A stretch of 64,000 nucleotides of DNA from Oxalobacteraceae sp. CFBP 13730 (GCA_014841835.1 JACYUQ010000001.1:806001-870000); one strand, 5' to 3'. Shown: positions 24,950 to 34,712, counted from the stretch's first letter. Program-made: numbers and translations. Notes: generated by a model from the sequence alone, not told the origin.

Positions 24950-26274
24950 CGGGGTTGGCACATTCGCTGGCCGATTCGCTGCGCGCCGTCGAACTTGGCG
25001 CGGTGCCGGTGGCCACGCCGACCGGGCGCCTGGTCGGCGCCCAGGGGTTGCTGCTGGAAGCGAGCGGCTGCCGCCTGCACACGGGCCAGCGCTGCCGCAT
25101 CGAGACCGTCGATGGCGAATGGCTCGATGCGCAGGTGGTCGGCTTTCGCGACAAGGTCTCGTATCTGATGCCGTTCAAGAAGGCGACCGGCCTGGCCACC
25201 GGCGCGCGCGTGCTGCCGGCAACCGACAAGGGCGACCTGATGATCGGCCCGAGCTGGATGGGCCGCATGGTCAATGGCCTGGGCGAACCGATCGACGGCC
25301 TGGGCCGCCTGGGTGGCGATCAGCCGCTCGCCCCTGCCCCGCCGCGCGTCAATCCGCTCAAGAAAACCCCGGTGGACGAACCGCTTGACGTCGGCGTACG
25401 CGCCATCAACGCGATGCTCACGATTGGCAAGGGCCAGCGCGTCGGCCTGATGGCCGGCTCCGGCGTGGGCAAATCGGTACTGCTGGGCCTGATCACGCGC
25501 CAGACCGTGGCCGATGTGGTCGTGGTTGGCCTGATTGGCGAGCGCAATCGCGAAGTGCGCGAATTCGTCGAGCGCTCGCTCGGACCCGAGGGTCTGAAGC
25601 GCGCTGTCCTGGTGGTCGCCCCGGCCGACGACAGCCCGTTGATGCGGGTCATGGCGACCGAGCTGTGTCATGCAGTAGCGGCGCATTTCCGCGACCGCGG
25701 CCAGAACGTACTGCTGCTGTGCGATTCGCTGACCCGCTACGCGATGGCGCTGCGCGAAGTGGCGCTGTCGCTGGGCGAGCCCCCCGCCACGCGCGGCTAT
25801 CCGCCGTCGGTGTTTTCGAACATGCCGCAACTGGTGGAATCGGCCGGCAACGGCGAGAACCCGCAAGGCAGCATGAGTGCGATCTACACGGTGCTGGCCG
25901 AAGGCGACGACCAGCAGGATCCGGTGGTCGACTCGGCGCGCGCGATCCTGGATGGCCACATCGTGCTCACGCGCGAGCTGGCCGAGCGTGGCCACTATCC
26001 GGCGATCGACGTTGCGCAGTCGATCTCGCGCTGCATGGCGCAGGTGGTGACGCCGGAACACACGCTGGCCGCGCGCAAGCTCAAGGCAGCGCTGGCGCGC
26101 CACGCGCGCGTGCGTGACCTGATTCCGCTGGGCGCGTATGTGCCGGGCGCCGATCCGGAAACCGACCGCGCGGTGCAGCTGCAACCGCATATCGAGGCGT
26201 TCCTGTGCCAGGGCACGCGTGAAGGCGCCCCCATCGACAATTGCATCGACGCCCTGAAAGCGATCATGGCATGA
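24946..26274 (+). CDS. fliI: flagellum-specific ATPase FliI
   Basis: 442 residues from ATG 24946, overlapping the fliH stop. The F1-beta-like ATPase has Walker A GSGVGKS at about residues 171-177, the GERNREVREFVE segment, the Walker B region LLLCDSLTRYAMALRE, and PRGSMSAIYTVLAEGDD-type motifs. It drives substrate unloading and unfolding at the export gate. Confidence 0.95.
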   Translation: MTGLAHSLADSLRAVELGAVPVATPTGRLVGAQGLLLEASGCRLHTGQRCRIETVDGEWLDAQVVGFRDKVSYLMPFKKATGLATGARVLPATDKGDLMIGPSWMGRMVNGLGEPIDGLGRLGGDQPLAPAPPRVNPLKKTPVDEPLDVGVRAINAMLTIGKGQRVGLMAGSGVGKSVLLGLITRQTVADVVVVGLIGERNREVREFVERSLGPEGLKRAVLVVAPADDSPLMRVMATELCHAVAAHFRDRGQNVLLLCDSLTRYAMALREVALSLGEPPATRGYPPSVFSNMPQLVESAGNGENPQGSMSAIYTVLAEGDDQQDPVVDSARAILDGHIVLTRELAERGHYPAIDVAQSISRCMAQVVTPEHTLAARKLKAALARHARVRDLIPLGAYVPGADPETDRAVQLQPHIEAFLCQGTREGAPIDNCIDALKAIMA

Positions 26275-26714
26275 CGCGTTCAACGACCATCCGCAGCCTT
26301 GGCACCCTGGTGCAGTTGCGTTCGACCCAGGTCGAGCGCCTGGAAGCCGACCTGGCCAGCCAGGAAGCAACACGGGTGCGCTACCAGAACAACCTGGATC
26401 GCCTGACGGCGCTGACGCACGGCAGCGGCGCATCGGGCGCGGCGCTGCAGGTCAATCCGGCGATGGCGCTGAACTGCGGCGCCTACAAGCAGGGCGTGAT
26501 GGCGCTGGCCGACAGCCACCGCATCGACCTGTCGTTGCACCAGGCAAACATGGCGGTCTCGCAGAGCCGGCTCAAGGATGCCTGGGTCGGTCGCGAACTG
26601 CTGGGCAAGGTGCTGGCCCGTACCCAGAGCGCGCATGCGGCCGAGAATGAACGCGCTACCCGCAAGCGCGAAGACGATATCGCCACCCAATCCTGGCTGG
26701 CCGGGCAGGCTTGA
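26271..26714 (+). CDS. fliJ: flagellar export chaperone FliJ
   Basis: 147 residues, starting at the ATG that overlaps the fliI stop. It is almost wholly alpha-helical coiled coil with low sequence conservation, as expected for FliJ, the gamma-like stalk linking FliI to FlhA. It is identified mainly by position after fliI, size and heptad pattern. Confidence 0.85.
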   Translation: MTRSTTIRSLGTLVQLRSTQVERLEADLASQEATRVRYQNNLDRLTALTHGSGASGAALQVNPAMALNCGAYKQGVMALADSHRIDLSLHQANMAVSQSRLKDAWVGRELLGKVLARTQSAHAAENERATRKREDDIATQSWLAGQA

Positions 26715-26755
26715 GCCGGCCCGACGAGCACACGCAATCACAAGGAGCACGCACC

Positions 26756-28144
26756 ATGGCAACGGCAATCACCTCACCGACCTACGATCCCATTCCGACC
26801 GCCACCAATCTGGCGGACAAATACGTCGCGCCGCGCCAGCAGATCCTGACGACGCAGCTGGCCAACGCCACGGCCGCCGAGCGTGGCCTGACCGAGATGA
26901 ACTCGGCGCTGCTGGCCTTCCAGACCAGCCTGACGGCGCTCACGGGCGCGAACAAGACGGTGTTCGCGCAGTCCGCCGTGTTCGGCGACACCACGGTCGG
27001 CAGCGCCACTGCCAGCAGCAAGGCCGCCGCCGGCACGTATGCGTTCTTCGTCAAGCAGATCGCCACGGCCAGCCAGGTCTCGCTCACGGGCCTGACCGAC
27101 AACACCGGCGTGGCCGGCACGCTCAAACTGAACATGGGCGGCGCCCTCGCCTTTGACGTCGACATGGCCGCCGCCAACACCGACGGCGGCGCGCTGAGCA
27201 CGCGCGAACTGGCCGCCGCCATCAATGGCGCTGCCGGCAACGGGGGCAAGGTCACGGCGTCGATCATCACGACCAACGGTACCTCGGAGCTGATTCTGAC
27301 CGCCAGGGACACCGGCCTGAATTCGGCGATCACGCTCGATACGAGCGGCATCACCGGCACCTCCAGCCTGGCCGATGCCAATGCCGATCCGGCGCGGCGC
27401 CGGGTGCTGGTCGAGGCGCAGGATGCCGAGATCCGCGTCGGCGCCGAGAACGGCACCGCGATCACGCAGGCCAGCAACACCTTCACCGCCATCGATGGCG
27501 TCAGCATGACGTTCACCAGGGCCCATGCAACCGGCGCCGCGCCCGTCACACTGACCGTATCGGCCGACACCACCACCAGCACGGCCAATGTGCAGGCGTT
27601 CGTCGACGCCTTCAACAAGCTCAAGACCACCCTGAGCAAGCTGACCGCCAGCGGCGACTCCGCCAAGGGCGTTGCCGCTGGCACGTTCGCGAATGACAGC
27701 GGGGTGCGTGCGCTGAACGACCGTCTCGGGACGCTGCTGCGGCCGGCCAATGGCGACTCGCTGGCCGCCTACGGCATTATTTCCACGCGCACCGGCACGC
27801 TCGAACTGGACGCGAAGCGCCTGACCAGCCAGCTGGCCGTCAATCCGACCGGCCTGGACGCCCTGATCGGGGCGCCAAGTTCGTCGGCGCCGAGCGGCAT
27901 CGCCGGCGCGCTCGACAATTACCTGAAAACCTGGAGCAGCAGCGTCGACGGCCAGATCAAGCTGCGCCGCGAACAGACAACCAGCGAGCAATCGCGCCTG
28001 AGTGCGCGCCAGGCGTCGCTCGACGGGCAGCACGAAGCAGCCTATCAGCGCTACCTGCGTCAATTCACCCAGCTGCAGAACATGCAGTCCGTGATGAACA
28101 ACAACGTGTCCCTGTTCGATGCCCTGTTCGGCAACGACAAATAA
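26756..28144 (+). CDS. fliD: filament cap protein FliD (HAP2)
   Basis: 462 residues. The start at ATG 26756 has AAGGAG upstream. The N-terminal segment (TSPTYDPIPTATNLADKYVA) differs from the usual SxGxGSGLDI start but is followed by the helical D0 and the central beta-rich D2/D3 with a flagellin_IN-like element (ELAAAINGAAGNGGKVTASI). The C-terminus (LDNYLKTWSSSVDGQIKLRR) is typical FliD_C. It caps the filament and promotes flagellin folding. In Laf systems this is lafB. Confidence 0.9.
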   Translation: MATAITSPTYDPIPTATNLADKYVAPRQQILTTQLANATAAERGLTEMNSALLAFQTSLTALTGANKTVFAQSAVFGDTTVGSATASSKAAAGTYAFFVKQIATASQVSLTGLTDNTGVAGTLKLNMGGALAFDVDMAAANTDGGALSTRELAAAINGAAGNGGKVTASIITTNGTSELILTARDTGLNSAITLDTSGITGTSSLADANADPARRRVLVEAQDAEIRVGAENGTAITQASNTFTAIDGVSMTFTRAHATGAAPVTLTVSADTTTSTANVQAFVDAFNKLKTTLSKLTASGDSAKGVAAGTFANDSGVRALNDRLGTLLRPANGDSLAAYGIISTRTGTLELDAKRLTSQLAVNPTGLDALIGAPSSSAPSGIAGALDNYLKTWSSSVDGQIKLRREQTTSEQSRLSARQASLDGQHEAAYQRYLRQFTQLQNMQSVMNNNVSLFDALFGNDK

Positions 28145-28163
28145 CCACAGCCGGATCCCCATC

Positions 28164-28553
28164 ATGTCCAATCAAGAAGCTTACGGCAGTTACCACGCAG
28201 TGAACCTGGATGCGCAGACCACGCGCGCCTCGCCGGTCGACCTGGTGCTGCTGCTCACGGACGGCCTGCTCGACGAACTGGCGCGCGCCCGCGCGCACAT
28301 CGTCGCGCGCCGCTACGAACAGAAGGCCAACAGCATCAACAAATGCGTCGAGATCATCAACGGTCTGGCCAGCTCGCTCGACTTCGACGGCGGCGGCGAC
28401 ACGGTCGCCAACCTGGCGCGCATCTACGATTTCTGCGCGGGTCACCTGCACACCGCTGGCATCAAGCTCGATCCTGACATGGTCGATGAAGTCATCCGCA
28501 TCCTGTCGACGATTCGCCAGGGCTGGAAAGGCGTGCAGGAACGCAATGGATAG
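28164..28553 (+). CDS. fliS: flagellin export chaperone FliS
   Basis: 129 residues. YGSYHAVNLDAQTTRASPVDLVLLLTDGLLDEL is the FliS signature region near the N-terminus, followed by helices typical of this four-helix bundle. It binds the flagellin C-terminus to prevent premature polymerisation. In Laf systems it is lafC. Confidence 0.92.
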   Translation: MSNQEAYGSYHAVNLDAQTTRASPVDLVLLLTDGLLDELARARAHIVARRYEQKANSINKCVEIINGLASSLDFDGGGDTVANLARIYDFCAGHLHTAGIKLDPDMVDEVIRILSTIRQGWKGVQERNG

Positions 28554-28863
28554 GTCACCCGCCATCGGACGCCTGGGCGCGCAGCTCGACGCCGCTGCCA
28601 GCGGCGCCGACTGGGATGCCCTCGCGCGGGCCGTGCACGGCCTGGCGCGCCAGCTGCAGGCCCTGGCCGTCAAGGGTCCGTGGAGCGCCGCCGAGCGCGC
28701 GGCCCTGCAGCGCCTGCGTGCGTCGCACGAGCGCGCCGCACAGGCGGGCGCCGCTGCCGCTGCCGGCCTGCAGGCCCGGATGGACGAGATGCGTGACAAC
28801 AAGGAAGGCTGGATGGCCTATGCCCTCGCGGGCGCAACCGAACCTGGCGAGAACGTGCGATGA
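28546..28863 (+). CDS. fliT: FliT-like export chaperone (LafD-type)
   Basis: 105 residues from the ATG overlapping the fliS end. It is helical, with a C-terminal heptad region and terminal GENVR. FliT-like by size and position between fliS and fliK. Sequence similarity is weak, as is usual for this family. Likely partner FliD. Confidence 0.7.
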   Translation: MDRSPAIGRLGAQLDAAASGADWDALARAVHGLARQLQALAVKGPWSAAERAALQRLRASHERAAQAGAAAAAGLQARMDEMRDNKEGWMAYALAGATEPGENVR

Positions 28864-30074
28864 ATTTTGCGATGAACAGCAGCATGACGACGACAATGAA
28901 ACCGGCTGGCAGCATGGCCGGCAACCCTGCGCCGGCAGCATCCACCGCCGCCCCCGATGCGATAGCGCCCGATGCGCTTGCGCCATCCGCCGGCGCAGCC
29001 GGTACGGCAGCGCCGGGCCAGGCCCCGGCCGCTGCTTTGCCATTCGGTCACTGGATCAAGCTCGGGGGCGCGCTGCCCGATGTCACCGCCAACACGCCGC
29101 AGCAGGATCTCGTGGCGGCGCCGGGCGAAGATGCGGGCGAGGCCGAGGCAGCGGTGGACGATGACGTCGCCCCCGACGCCCTGCTGGGCGCGATGGCGCC
29201 GATGCTGGCGCCGGCAGCGCTGCCCGCGATGATGCTGGCGATGCAGACTGCGAAACCGGGCGTTGCCGGTGATGCCGCCAGCGCGCCGTCCGACGAAGCC
29301 GCAGGCGGCTCGCTTGCCGGCGCGCCGGGCACGGTCGCCCAGGCGATCGGCGCACGCACCGCCCCCCTGGTGCCGGTTGCAGCAACGGCGCTCACGCCAT
29401 CGGCCGCCCAGGCAGCCAGCGTCGTGGCAGCAGCCCGGCCCGATCCGGGAGCCGCCCAGTCCGTCGCGGCGCAGCCGAACGCCGTGCCGGCTGTCGAGGC
29501 GGCCGCTGCACCGGTCTCGGGCGAGGCCGCGGCCGATGCCGGCGCCGATGCAACCCCGGTCACGGCAGGTCCCGGTGCGCTCGCCAGCATGGCGCCGGCA
29601 AGCGCGCGCAGCGCCGACAGCATCGTGCTGGCCGGCCCGCCGACCGCATGGCGCCAGAACCTGCACGAGGCGCTCGGCGAACGCCTGCAGCTCCAGCTTG
29701 GCCGCAACATCGAGCAGGCCACGATCCGCCTGGAGCCGCCGATGCTGGGCCGCATCGAGATCGCGATCCGCCACAGCGCCGGCAACCTGGAAATCCACAT
29801 CGCCGCGTCCAACAGCGAAGTGCTGCGCCAGCTGAACACGGTCAGCGACAGCCTGCGCAGCGACCTCGCCGGCCGCCAGTACGGCAGCGTCTCGGTCAAC
29901 GTCAGCGACGTGCCGCGCATGCAGGCCAGCGCCCAGACCGGTGGCCACACCCCGGGTCAGGGCCAGGCCGATGCCCAGGGCCGTTCGCGCCAGGAACAGG
30001 AACAGGCCCGTGCCCCCGGGCGCGCGCTGCATGACGAGACCAGCCCCGGCTCCACCCTTTTTTCGATGAACTGA
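28860..30074 (+). CDS. fliK: flagellar hook-length control protein FliK (LafE-type)
   Basis: 404 residues. A long Ala/Pro-rich disordered N-terminal region (about 260 residues) leads to the conserved C-terminal domain LHEALGERLQLQLGRNIEQA, TIRLEPPMLGRIEIAIRHSA and AASNSEVLRQLNTVSDSLRS, the Flg_hook fold. It measures hook length and flips FlhB specificity. It overlaps fliT by 4 bp. Confidence 0.9.
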   Translation: MNFAMNSSMTTTMKPAGSMAGNPAPAASTAAPDAIAPDALAPSAGAAGTAAPGQAPAAALPFGHWIKLGGALPDVTANTPQQDLVAAPGEDAGEAEAAVDDDVAPDALLGAMAPMLAPAALPAMMLAMQTAKPGVAGDAASAPSDEAAGGSLAGAPGTVAQAIGARTAPLVPVAATALTPSAAQAASVVAAARPDPGAAQSVAAQPNAVPAVEAAAAPVSGEAAADAGADATPVTAGPGALASMAPASARSADSIVLAGPPTAWRQNLHEALGERLQLQLGRNIEQATIRLEPPMLGRIEIAIRHSAGNLEIHIAASNSEVLRQLNTVSDSLRSDLAGRQYGSVSVNVSDVPRMQASAQTGGHTPGQGQADAQGRSRQEQEQARAPGRALHDETSPGSTLFSMN

Positions 30075-30084
30075 CACGCCCCCC

Positions 30085-30534
30085 ATGAAAGCAAAACTGA
30101 TCATTGCCATTGCCGCCGTCGTCGTTGTCGTGGCGGCCGCCGCGGGTGGCGCCATGTGGTACACGAGCAAGACTGCAAGCACCGCCGTGGCCGCCAAGCC
30201 GGCGCCAGAAACCAAGCTGACCAAGTACGTCACGCTGGACAAGGTGATTGTGATGCTGCGCCGCGCCCCGGCCGAGCAGTCCACGCATTACCTGTCGGTC
30301 GACCTGGTACTGGCCACCACGGCAGAGGGCGAAAAAGCCACCAAGGAACAATTGCCGCTGCTGCGCAGCATCGTCGTGTCCGCGCTGTCGGCCCGCACGA
30401 TGGCCGAAGCGTCGGGCATGACGGTGGACCAGTACGCGGCCGAGCTGAACAAGGTCTTCAATGCCAACTACGCGAAGGAAAACCACATCAAGCCGTTTTC
30501 CGAAGTCATGGTCGGCAAGCTGATCATCGAGTGA
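30085..30534 (+). CDS. fliL: flagellar basal-body protein FliL (LafF-type)
   Basis: 149 residues. A single N-terminal transmembrane helix (IIAIAAVVVVVAAAAGGAMW) precedes a periplasmic domain beginning TKYVTLDKVIVMLRR, with the usual LPLLRSIVVSALSARTMAEA region. FliL strengthens stator engagement. It precedes the sigma factor and the stator genes. Confidence 0.9.
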   Translation: MKAKLIIAIAAVVVVVAAAAGGAMWYTSKTASTAVAAKPAPETKLTKYVTLDKVIVMLRRAPAEQSTHYLSVDLVLATTAEGEKATKEQLPLLRSIVVSALSARTMAEASGMTVDQYAAELNKVFNANYAKENHIKPFSEVMVGKLIIE

Positions 30535-30559
30535 TACGCAGCCTGATCCCGGAGACGCC

Positions 30560-31297
30560 GTGGCCTATATGACCGATTACGCCGATGCTGCTGCCAGCGA
30601 ATATGGCGAGGCGGTGGCCAGCGCGGGCTTGTCGCCGCAGGACGAGTCGCGTCACCTGCTGGCGTATGCGCCGCTGGTCAAGCGCATCGCACGCCAGCTC
30701 GGCAGCCAGGTCTCGGGCGCGATGGGACGCGAGGACATGGAACAGATCGGCCTGATGGGCCTGCTGGAGGCGCTGCGCCGCTATGGCGCGCCCGACACCG
30801 GGTTCTCGAGCTACGCCGCGCTGCGCGTGCGCGGCGCGATCCTGGACGAATTGCGGCGCCAGGACTGGCGCCCGCGCGCGGTGCGCCAGGACAGCCACCG
30901 CCAGCGCGACGCCCTGCGCGCACTCACGCGCAGCCTGGGCCGCGAGCCGAACGAACAGGAAGCGGCGAGCGCGCTGGGCCTGAGCGCAGGCGACTACCAG
31001 CAATATCTGCTGGCCGAAAGCGCCGAAGAAATGCTCAGCTTCGACGAGGTGCTGCAGGAAGCAGTCGGGGCCGAGCACCACACGCCCGGCCCCGAAGACG
31101 CCTACATGGTGCGGCGCAGCCTGGAACAGGCGCTGGCCAAACTGAACGACAAGGAACAGCGCGTGATCCAGATGATCTACGAGTTCGAGCTGAGCTACAA
31201 GGAAATCGCCGCCGTGCTCGACCTGTCCGACGCGCGCGTCTGCCAGCTCAACAAGAGCGCGCTGGCCAAAATGAACACCGCGCTGCGACGCGACTGA
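30560..31297 (+). CDS. fliA: flagellar sigma-28 factor FliA (LafS-type)
   Basis: 245 residues. The GTG start at 30560 has GGAGA immediately upstream. An ATG three codons later is the alternative. Sigma-70 region 2 (LLAYAPLVKRIARQLGSQVS, DMEQIGLMGLLEALRRYG), region 3 and region 4 (LNDKEQRVIQMIYEFELSYK, KEIAAVLDLSDARVCQLNKS) are all present. It should drive the late flagellar genes, including flagellin. FlgM, its anti-sigma factor, is encoded at 33254. Confidence 0.94.
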   Translation: MAYMTDYADAAASEYGEAVASAGLSPQDESRHLLAYAPLVKRIARQLGSQVSGAMGREDMEQIGLMGLLEALRRYGAPDTGFSSYAALRVRGAILDELRRQDWRPRAVRQDSHRQRDALRALTRSLGREPNEQEAASALGLSAGDYQQYLLAESAEEMLSFDEVLQEAVGAEHHTPGPEDAYMVRRSLEQALAKLNDKEQRVIQMIYEFELSYKEIAAVLDLSDARVCQLNKSALAKMNTALRRD

Positions 31298-31331
31298 ACT
31301 CAACAAAGAAACCGCCAGAAAGGCACACGTC

Positions 31332-32243
31332 ATGCAGCAATTACTCGGTATCGCCATCGTGCTCGGCGCCGTCTTCGGGGGCTTTACCCTGATGGGCGGC
31401 ACCTTCACCTCGATCTTCCACCCGATCGAGCTGTTGATCATCGGCGGCGCTGCCCTTGGCGCGCTGGTGCTCGGCAACCCGAAGCACGTCCTGGCCGAAT
31501 TGGGTCACCAGCTCAAGAAGGTAGCGGCGCGCAAGAAACACGACTCGGAATTCCAGCGCCAGCTGCTGCTCCTGATGTACGAGCTGCTGCAGACGGCTGC
31601 CGGTGGCCTGAAGGCACTGGATGCACACGTCGAGGCGCCTGCCGAAAGCCCGCTGTTCCAGCGCTATCCGGCCATCCTCGACGAGACCAAGCTCCTGGCC
31701 TTCATCGTCGACAACTTCCGCCTGATGGCCATGGGCAAGATCAACGCGCACGAGCTCGAAGGCGTGCTCGAGCAGGAGCTCGAAGCCATCCACGAAGAGC
31801 TGACGCAGCCGGCCAAATCGCTGCAGAAGATCGCCGAGGCGATGCCGGGCTTCGGCATCCTGGCGGCCGTGCTGGGCATCGTGATGGCCATGTACTCGGT
31901 CTCGGGCGGCGCCGATTCGGGCGAGATCGCCGAAAAGATCGGCGCGGCCATGGTTGGCACTTTCATCGGCATCTTCGCCTGCTACGGCGTGCTCGAGCCG
32001 CTGGCCAACCTGATGAAGCAGACGGTCAACTCGGACGCCTCGACGATGGAAACCGTCAAGGTCGTGCTGTGCACCCACGTAGCCGGCAAGCCGGCCCTGC
32101 TGGCGATCGACGCCGGGCGCCGCCTCATCCAGCTGAATACCAAGCCCAGCTTTGCCCAGCTCGAACAGTGGATCAACGCGATGGGCGGCGAAGACGAATC
32201 GCAGAACAAGCGCCGGCGCGCCGCCGACCGCATGACGGGGTAA
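31332..32243 (+). CDS. motA: flagellar stator protein MotA (LafT-type)
   Basis: 303 residues. Four transmembrane helices are present with the proton-channel motifs MPGFGILAAVLGIVMAM and GTFIGIFACYGVLEPLANLM, and a cytoplasmic loop of about 110 residues. Sequence features fit the MotA (proton) rather than the PomA (sodium) type, though the ion cannot be proved from sequence. It is paired with motB, 3 bp downstream. Confidence 0.94.
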   Translation: MQQLLGIAIVLGAVFGGFTLMGGTFTSIFHPIELLIIGGAALGALVLGNPKHVLAELGHQLKKVAARKKHDSEFQRQLLLLMYELLQTAAGGLKALDAHVEAPAESPLFQRYPAILDETKLLAFIVDNFRLMAMGKINAHELEGVLEQELEAIHEELTQPAKSLQKIAEAMPGFGILAAVLGIVMAMYSVSGGADSGEIAEKIGAAMVGTFIGIFACYGVLEPLANLMKQTVNSDASTMETVKVVLCTHVAGKPALLAIDAGRRLIQLNTKPSFAQLEQWINAMGGEDESQNKRRRAADRMTG

Positions 32244-32246
32244 CAC

Positions 32247-33224
32247 GTGTCGAAAACGAACGACAAACACGAATCGACCATCGTCAAGCGCGGTGGCGGC
32301 AAGCACCAGCATGACGAACATGGCGGCGCCTGGAAAGTCGCGTTCGCCGACTTCTGCCTGGCGCTGATGGCCCTGTTCCTGGTGCTGTGGCTGATCGCCT
32401 CGCGCGAACAGCAGAACCTGAAAGCCATCATCAGCGAGGCCACCGAGAGCGGCATGCTCGAAGGCCAGGGCCAGAAACCGGCCATCTCGAGCGAACCCAG
32501 CGGTAGCCTGATCGAACGCTTCCCGGTCCCGCACACGGGCAATGGCGGCCCCGGCAATCCGGGCAGCGGGGGCGATGCGGGCGCGCCGAAGGTCGGCTAC
32601 GAAACCCCGGCCGACCTCACCGCCCTGTCGAAGGCGCTGACCGAACTGTCGGTGGAAGCAGGACTGGCGCCGAACCTGGCCACCGTGGTCACGCCGTACG
32701 GCTTGCGCGTGATGCTGCACGACACCGACAAGCAGGGCATGTTCATGCGCGGCAGTGCCCTGCCCACCGGCCGCTTCGCGCGCCTGTTGCAAAAGATGGG
32801 ACCGCTGTTTGGCCGGATGCGCAACCAGATGCTGATCGTCGGCCACACCGATGCCAGCCGCTACGCCGGCATCGACCGCGGTGCGTATTCGAACTGGGCG
32901 CTCTCGACCGACCGCGCGCTGTCGGCACGGGCCCAGCTGCTCACCGGCGGCATGCGCACCGACACCGTGCTGCAAGTGGTGGGCATGGCCGACCGCGGCC
33001 CGCTGCATCCCGAGCAGCCGCTCGATGGCAAGAACCGCCGCATCGAACTCTTGATCCTGACCAGCGCGCAGTCGCGTGCAGTGGCGGGCATGTTCGGCGC
33101 GCCGGCGGCCGGTGCGCCAGCTGCCAAAACACTGGTCGGGAACGCAGGTGCCGGCGCGACCGTCAGCCTGCCCGACGCGGCGGCACTGGAAACACTGCGC
33201 GGCCAGTTGCCGACATCGCCATGA
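32247..33224 (+). CDS. motB: flagellar stator protein MotB (LafU-type)
   Basis: 325 residues, starting at GTG 32247. The single transmembrane helix carries the essential Asp at residue 35 (VAFADFCLALMALFLVLWLI). The periplasmic OmpA-like peptidoglycan-binding domain includes MLIVGHTDASRYAGIDRGAY and the NRRIELLIL end. It anchors the stator to the cell wall. Confidence 0.94.
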   Translation: MSKTNDKHESTIVKRGGGKHQHDEHGGAWKVAFADFCLALMALFLVLWLIASREQQNLKAIISEATESGMLEGQGQKPAISSEPSGSLIERFPVPHTGNGGPGNPGSGGDAGAPKVGYETPADLTALSKALTELSVEAGLAPNLATVVTPYGLRVMLHDTDKQGMFMRGSALPTGRFARLLQKMGPLFGRMRNQMLIVGHTDASRYAGIDRGAYSNWALSTDRALSARAQLLTGGMRTDTVLQVVGMADRGPLHPEQPLDGKNRRIELLILTSAQSRAVAGMFGAPAAGAPAAKTLVGNAGAGATVSLPDAAALETLRGQLPTSP

Positions 33225-33253
33225 CCATCCATACCAAATCACGAGGTAACCGC

Positions 33254-33526
33254 ATGAAAATCTCCGGCACATCGTCGTCCGCCATCACCACCGTGACGCC
33301 CGGCGCCGGTGCAGTGTCGGTACCGGTCCAGACCGAAGCACCGGCAGCACCGGCAGCCGCCTTGCAGTCGGCGGTGCTGCAGCCGGCCGCCGATGCGCTC
33401 AGCGCGATGCCGGACTTCGACGCGGTGCGTGTGGCCGAACTGCGCGAGGCACTCGCACGCGGCGAGCTGCCGTTCGATGCCGGGCGCCTGGCCGGCCTGA
33501 TTCAAAAATTCCACTCGGGACGCTGA
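33254..33526 (+). CDS. flgM: anti-sigma-28 factor FlgM
   Basis: 90 residues from ATG 33254, with GAGG upstream. The N-terminal half is Ser/Thr/Ala-rich and disordered. The C-terminal helical half (DFDAVRVAELREALARGELP, then RLAGLIQKFHSG) is the FlgM sigma-binding region. It holds FliA inactive until exported through the finished hook. Confidence 0.9.
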   Translation: MKISGTSSSAITTVTPGAGAVSVPVQTEAPAAPAAALQSAVLQPAADALSAMPDFDAVRVAELREALARGELPFDAGRLAGLIQKFHSGR

Positions 33527-33528
33527 GC

Positions 33529-33957
33529 ATGGCCACCCTCACCCGCACCCATGCCAACGCGCTGCTTGCCGATGGCGTCACCCAGGACGTCAACGAAGCG
33601 GCCACCATCCTGATGCTGCTCGAACGCCAGTTCGACGCTGCCGTACGCCACCGCAGCGCCGATCTGAGCACGCTGGCCGAGCAACTCACGCCGCTGCTCG
33701 AAGCCATGGAAGCGCGCCGCCAGCAGCGCGTGACGCTGGTGCGCGCACTGCTCGGGCCACAGGGAACGATGGCGCAGTACGGCGCGACACTGGCGCCAGC
33801 CGCGCGCACCGCCTTCGAAGCGGCATGGCAGGCGCTGGAGCAGACGGTGCGCGCCTGCAAGGACGCAACGCTGCGCAACGGCCAGTTGCTGGCCGAACAG
33901 CACGGCATCATGCAGCGTGTGCTGCACGGCGAGGAGCAGTTGTATGCGCCACGTTGA
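33529..33957 (+). CDS. flgN: FlgN-like export chaperone
   Basis: 142 residues, all helical, with coiled-coil heptads (LEAMEARRQQRVTLVRALLG). FlgN is the chaperone for FlgK and FlgL. It is named from size, fold and position next to flgM, because sequence similarity in this family is low. Confidence 0.8.
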   Translation: MATLTRTHANALLADGVTQDVNEAATILMLLERQFDAAVRHRSADLSTLAEQLTPLLEAMEARRQQRVTLVRALLGPQGTMAQYGATLAPAARTAFEAAWQALEQTVRACKDATLRNGQLLAEQHGIMQRVLHGEEQLYAPR

Positions 33958-34696
33958 CCTGACAACCCGGGCCACCGCGCCAACCGCAGCGACGAGCGCA
34001 ACGAACGCGACGCGACCGACCGCCGCACCCGGCGGCGGCACGGGGTTTGGCAGCCTGTTGAACGATGTCGCCAGTGAAGTGTCCGCCTACATCCAGCATG
34101 GCGACGCGGACGGTGGCGCTGCCAGCACGCTGAGCGCCGAAGGTGCGCTGCTGCGCGCACGCGCCACCGGCCTGATCATGGATGGTACCGAGAGCGCCGA
34201 CGGTGTCGAGGCGCCGAACGCCGCCAGGCCGCCGCAGCAGCAGGCATTTTTGGACAGCATCGCGCCCTGGGCGCGCCAGGCGGCGCAGCAGCTCGGCGTG
34301 GCGCCGGAGCTGGTGCAAGCCCACGCGGCACTCGAATCGGGCTGGGGCCAGCGGCCGCTGCGCGTCGAGGGCGGCGCCAGCAGCCACAACCTGTTCGGCA
34401 TCAAGGCCGGGCCGCGCTGGCACGGCGCAACAGGCGACTCGACCACCACCGAATACGTGAACGGCGCGGCGCTGACCACCCGTGAGCGCTTTCGCGCTTA
34501 TCCGGATGCAGCCAGCGCGTTCCAGGACTATGCGCGCGTGTTGCTGGACAACCCGCGCTACCGCGGCGCGCTCAACACGGGCAATGACGCGCAGGCCTTC
34601 GCGCAGGGACTGGCGCGTGGCGGTTACGCCACCGACCCCGACTACGCGTCGAAACTGGCGCGCATCGCCGGCAAGCTGCAGGGCATGGCAGATTGA
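33944..34696 (+). CDS. FlgJ-type muramidase (GH73 domain), separate from the rod-binding domain
   Basis: 250 residues from ATG 33944, preceded by GAGGAG and overlapping the flgN stop. An Ala/Thr-rich start of about 90 residues leads to a glucosaminidase-family domain. QAHAALESGWGQRPLR contains the catalytic Glu at residue 131, and SHNLFGIKAGPRWHG and the YPDAASAFQDYARVLLDNPR region are diagnostic. It should cut peptidoglycan for rod passage. The rod-binding half of FlgJ is encoded separately at 41520, so FlgJ is split into two genes. No Sec signal is visible, so export through the flagellar apparatus is likely. Confidence 0.85.
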   Translation: MRHVDLTTRATAPTAATSATNATRPTAAPGGGTGFGSLLNDVASEVSAYIQHGDADGGAASTLSAEGALLRARATGLIMDGTESADGVEAPNAARPPQQQAFLDSIAPWARQAAQQLGVAPELVQAHAALESGWGQRPLRVEGGASSHNLFGIKAGPRWHGATGDSTTTEYVNGAALTTRERFRAYPDAASAFQDYARVLLDNPRYRGALNTGNDAQAFAQGLARGGYATDPDYASKLARIAGKLQGMAD

Positions 34697-34712
34697 TGCC
34701 TGGCTTGACGCG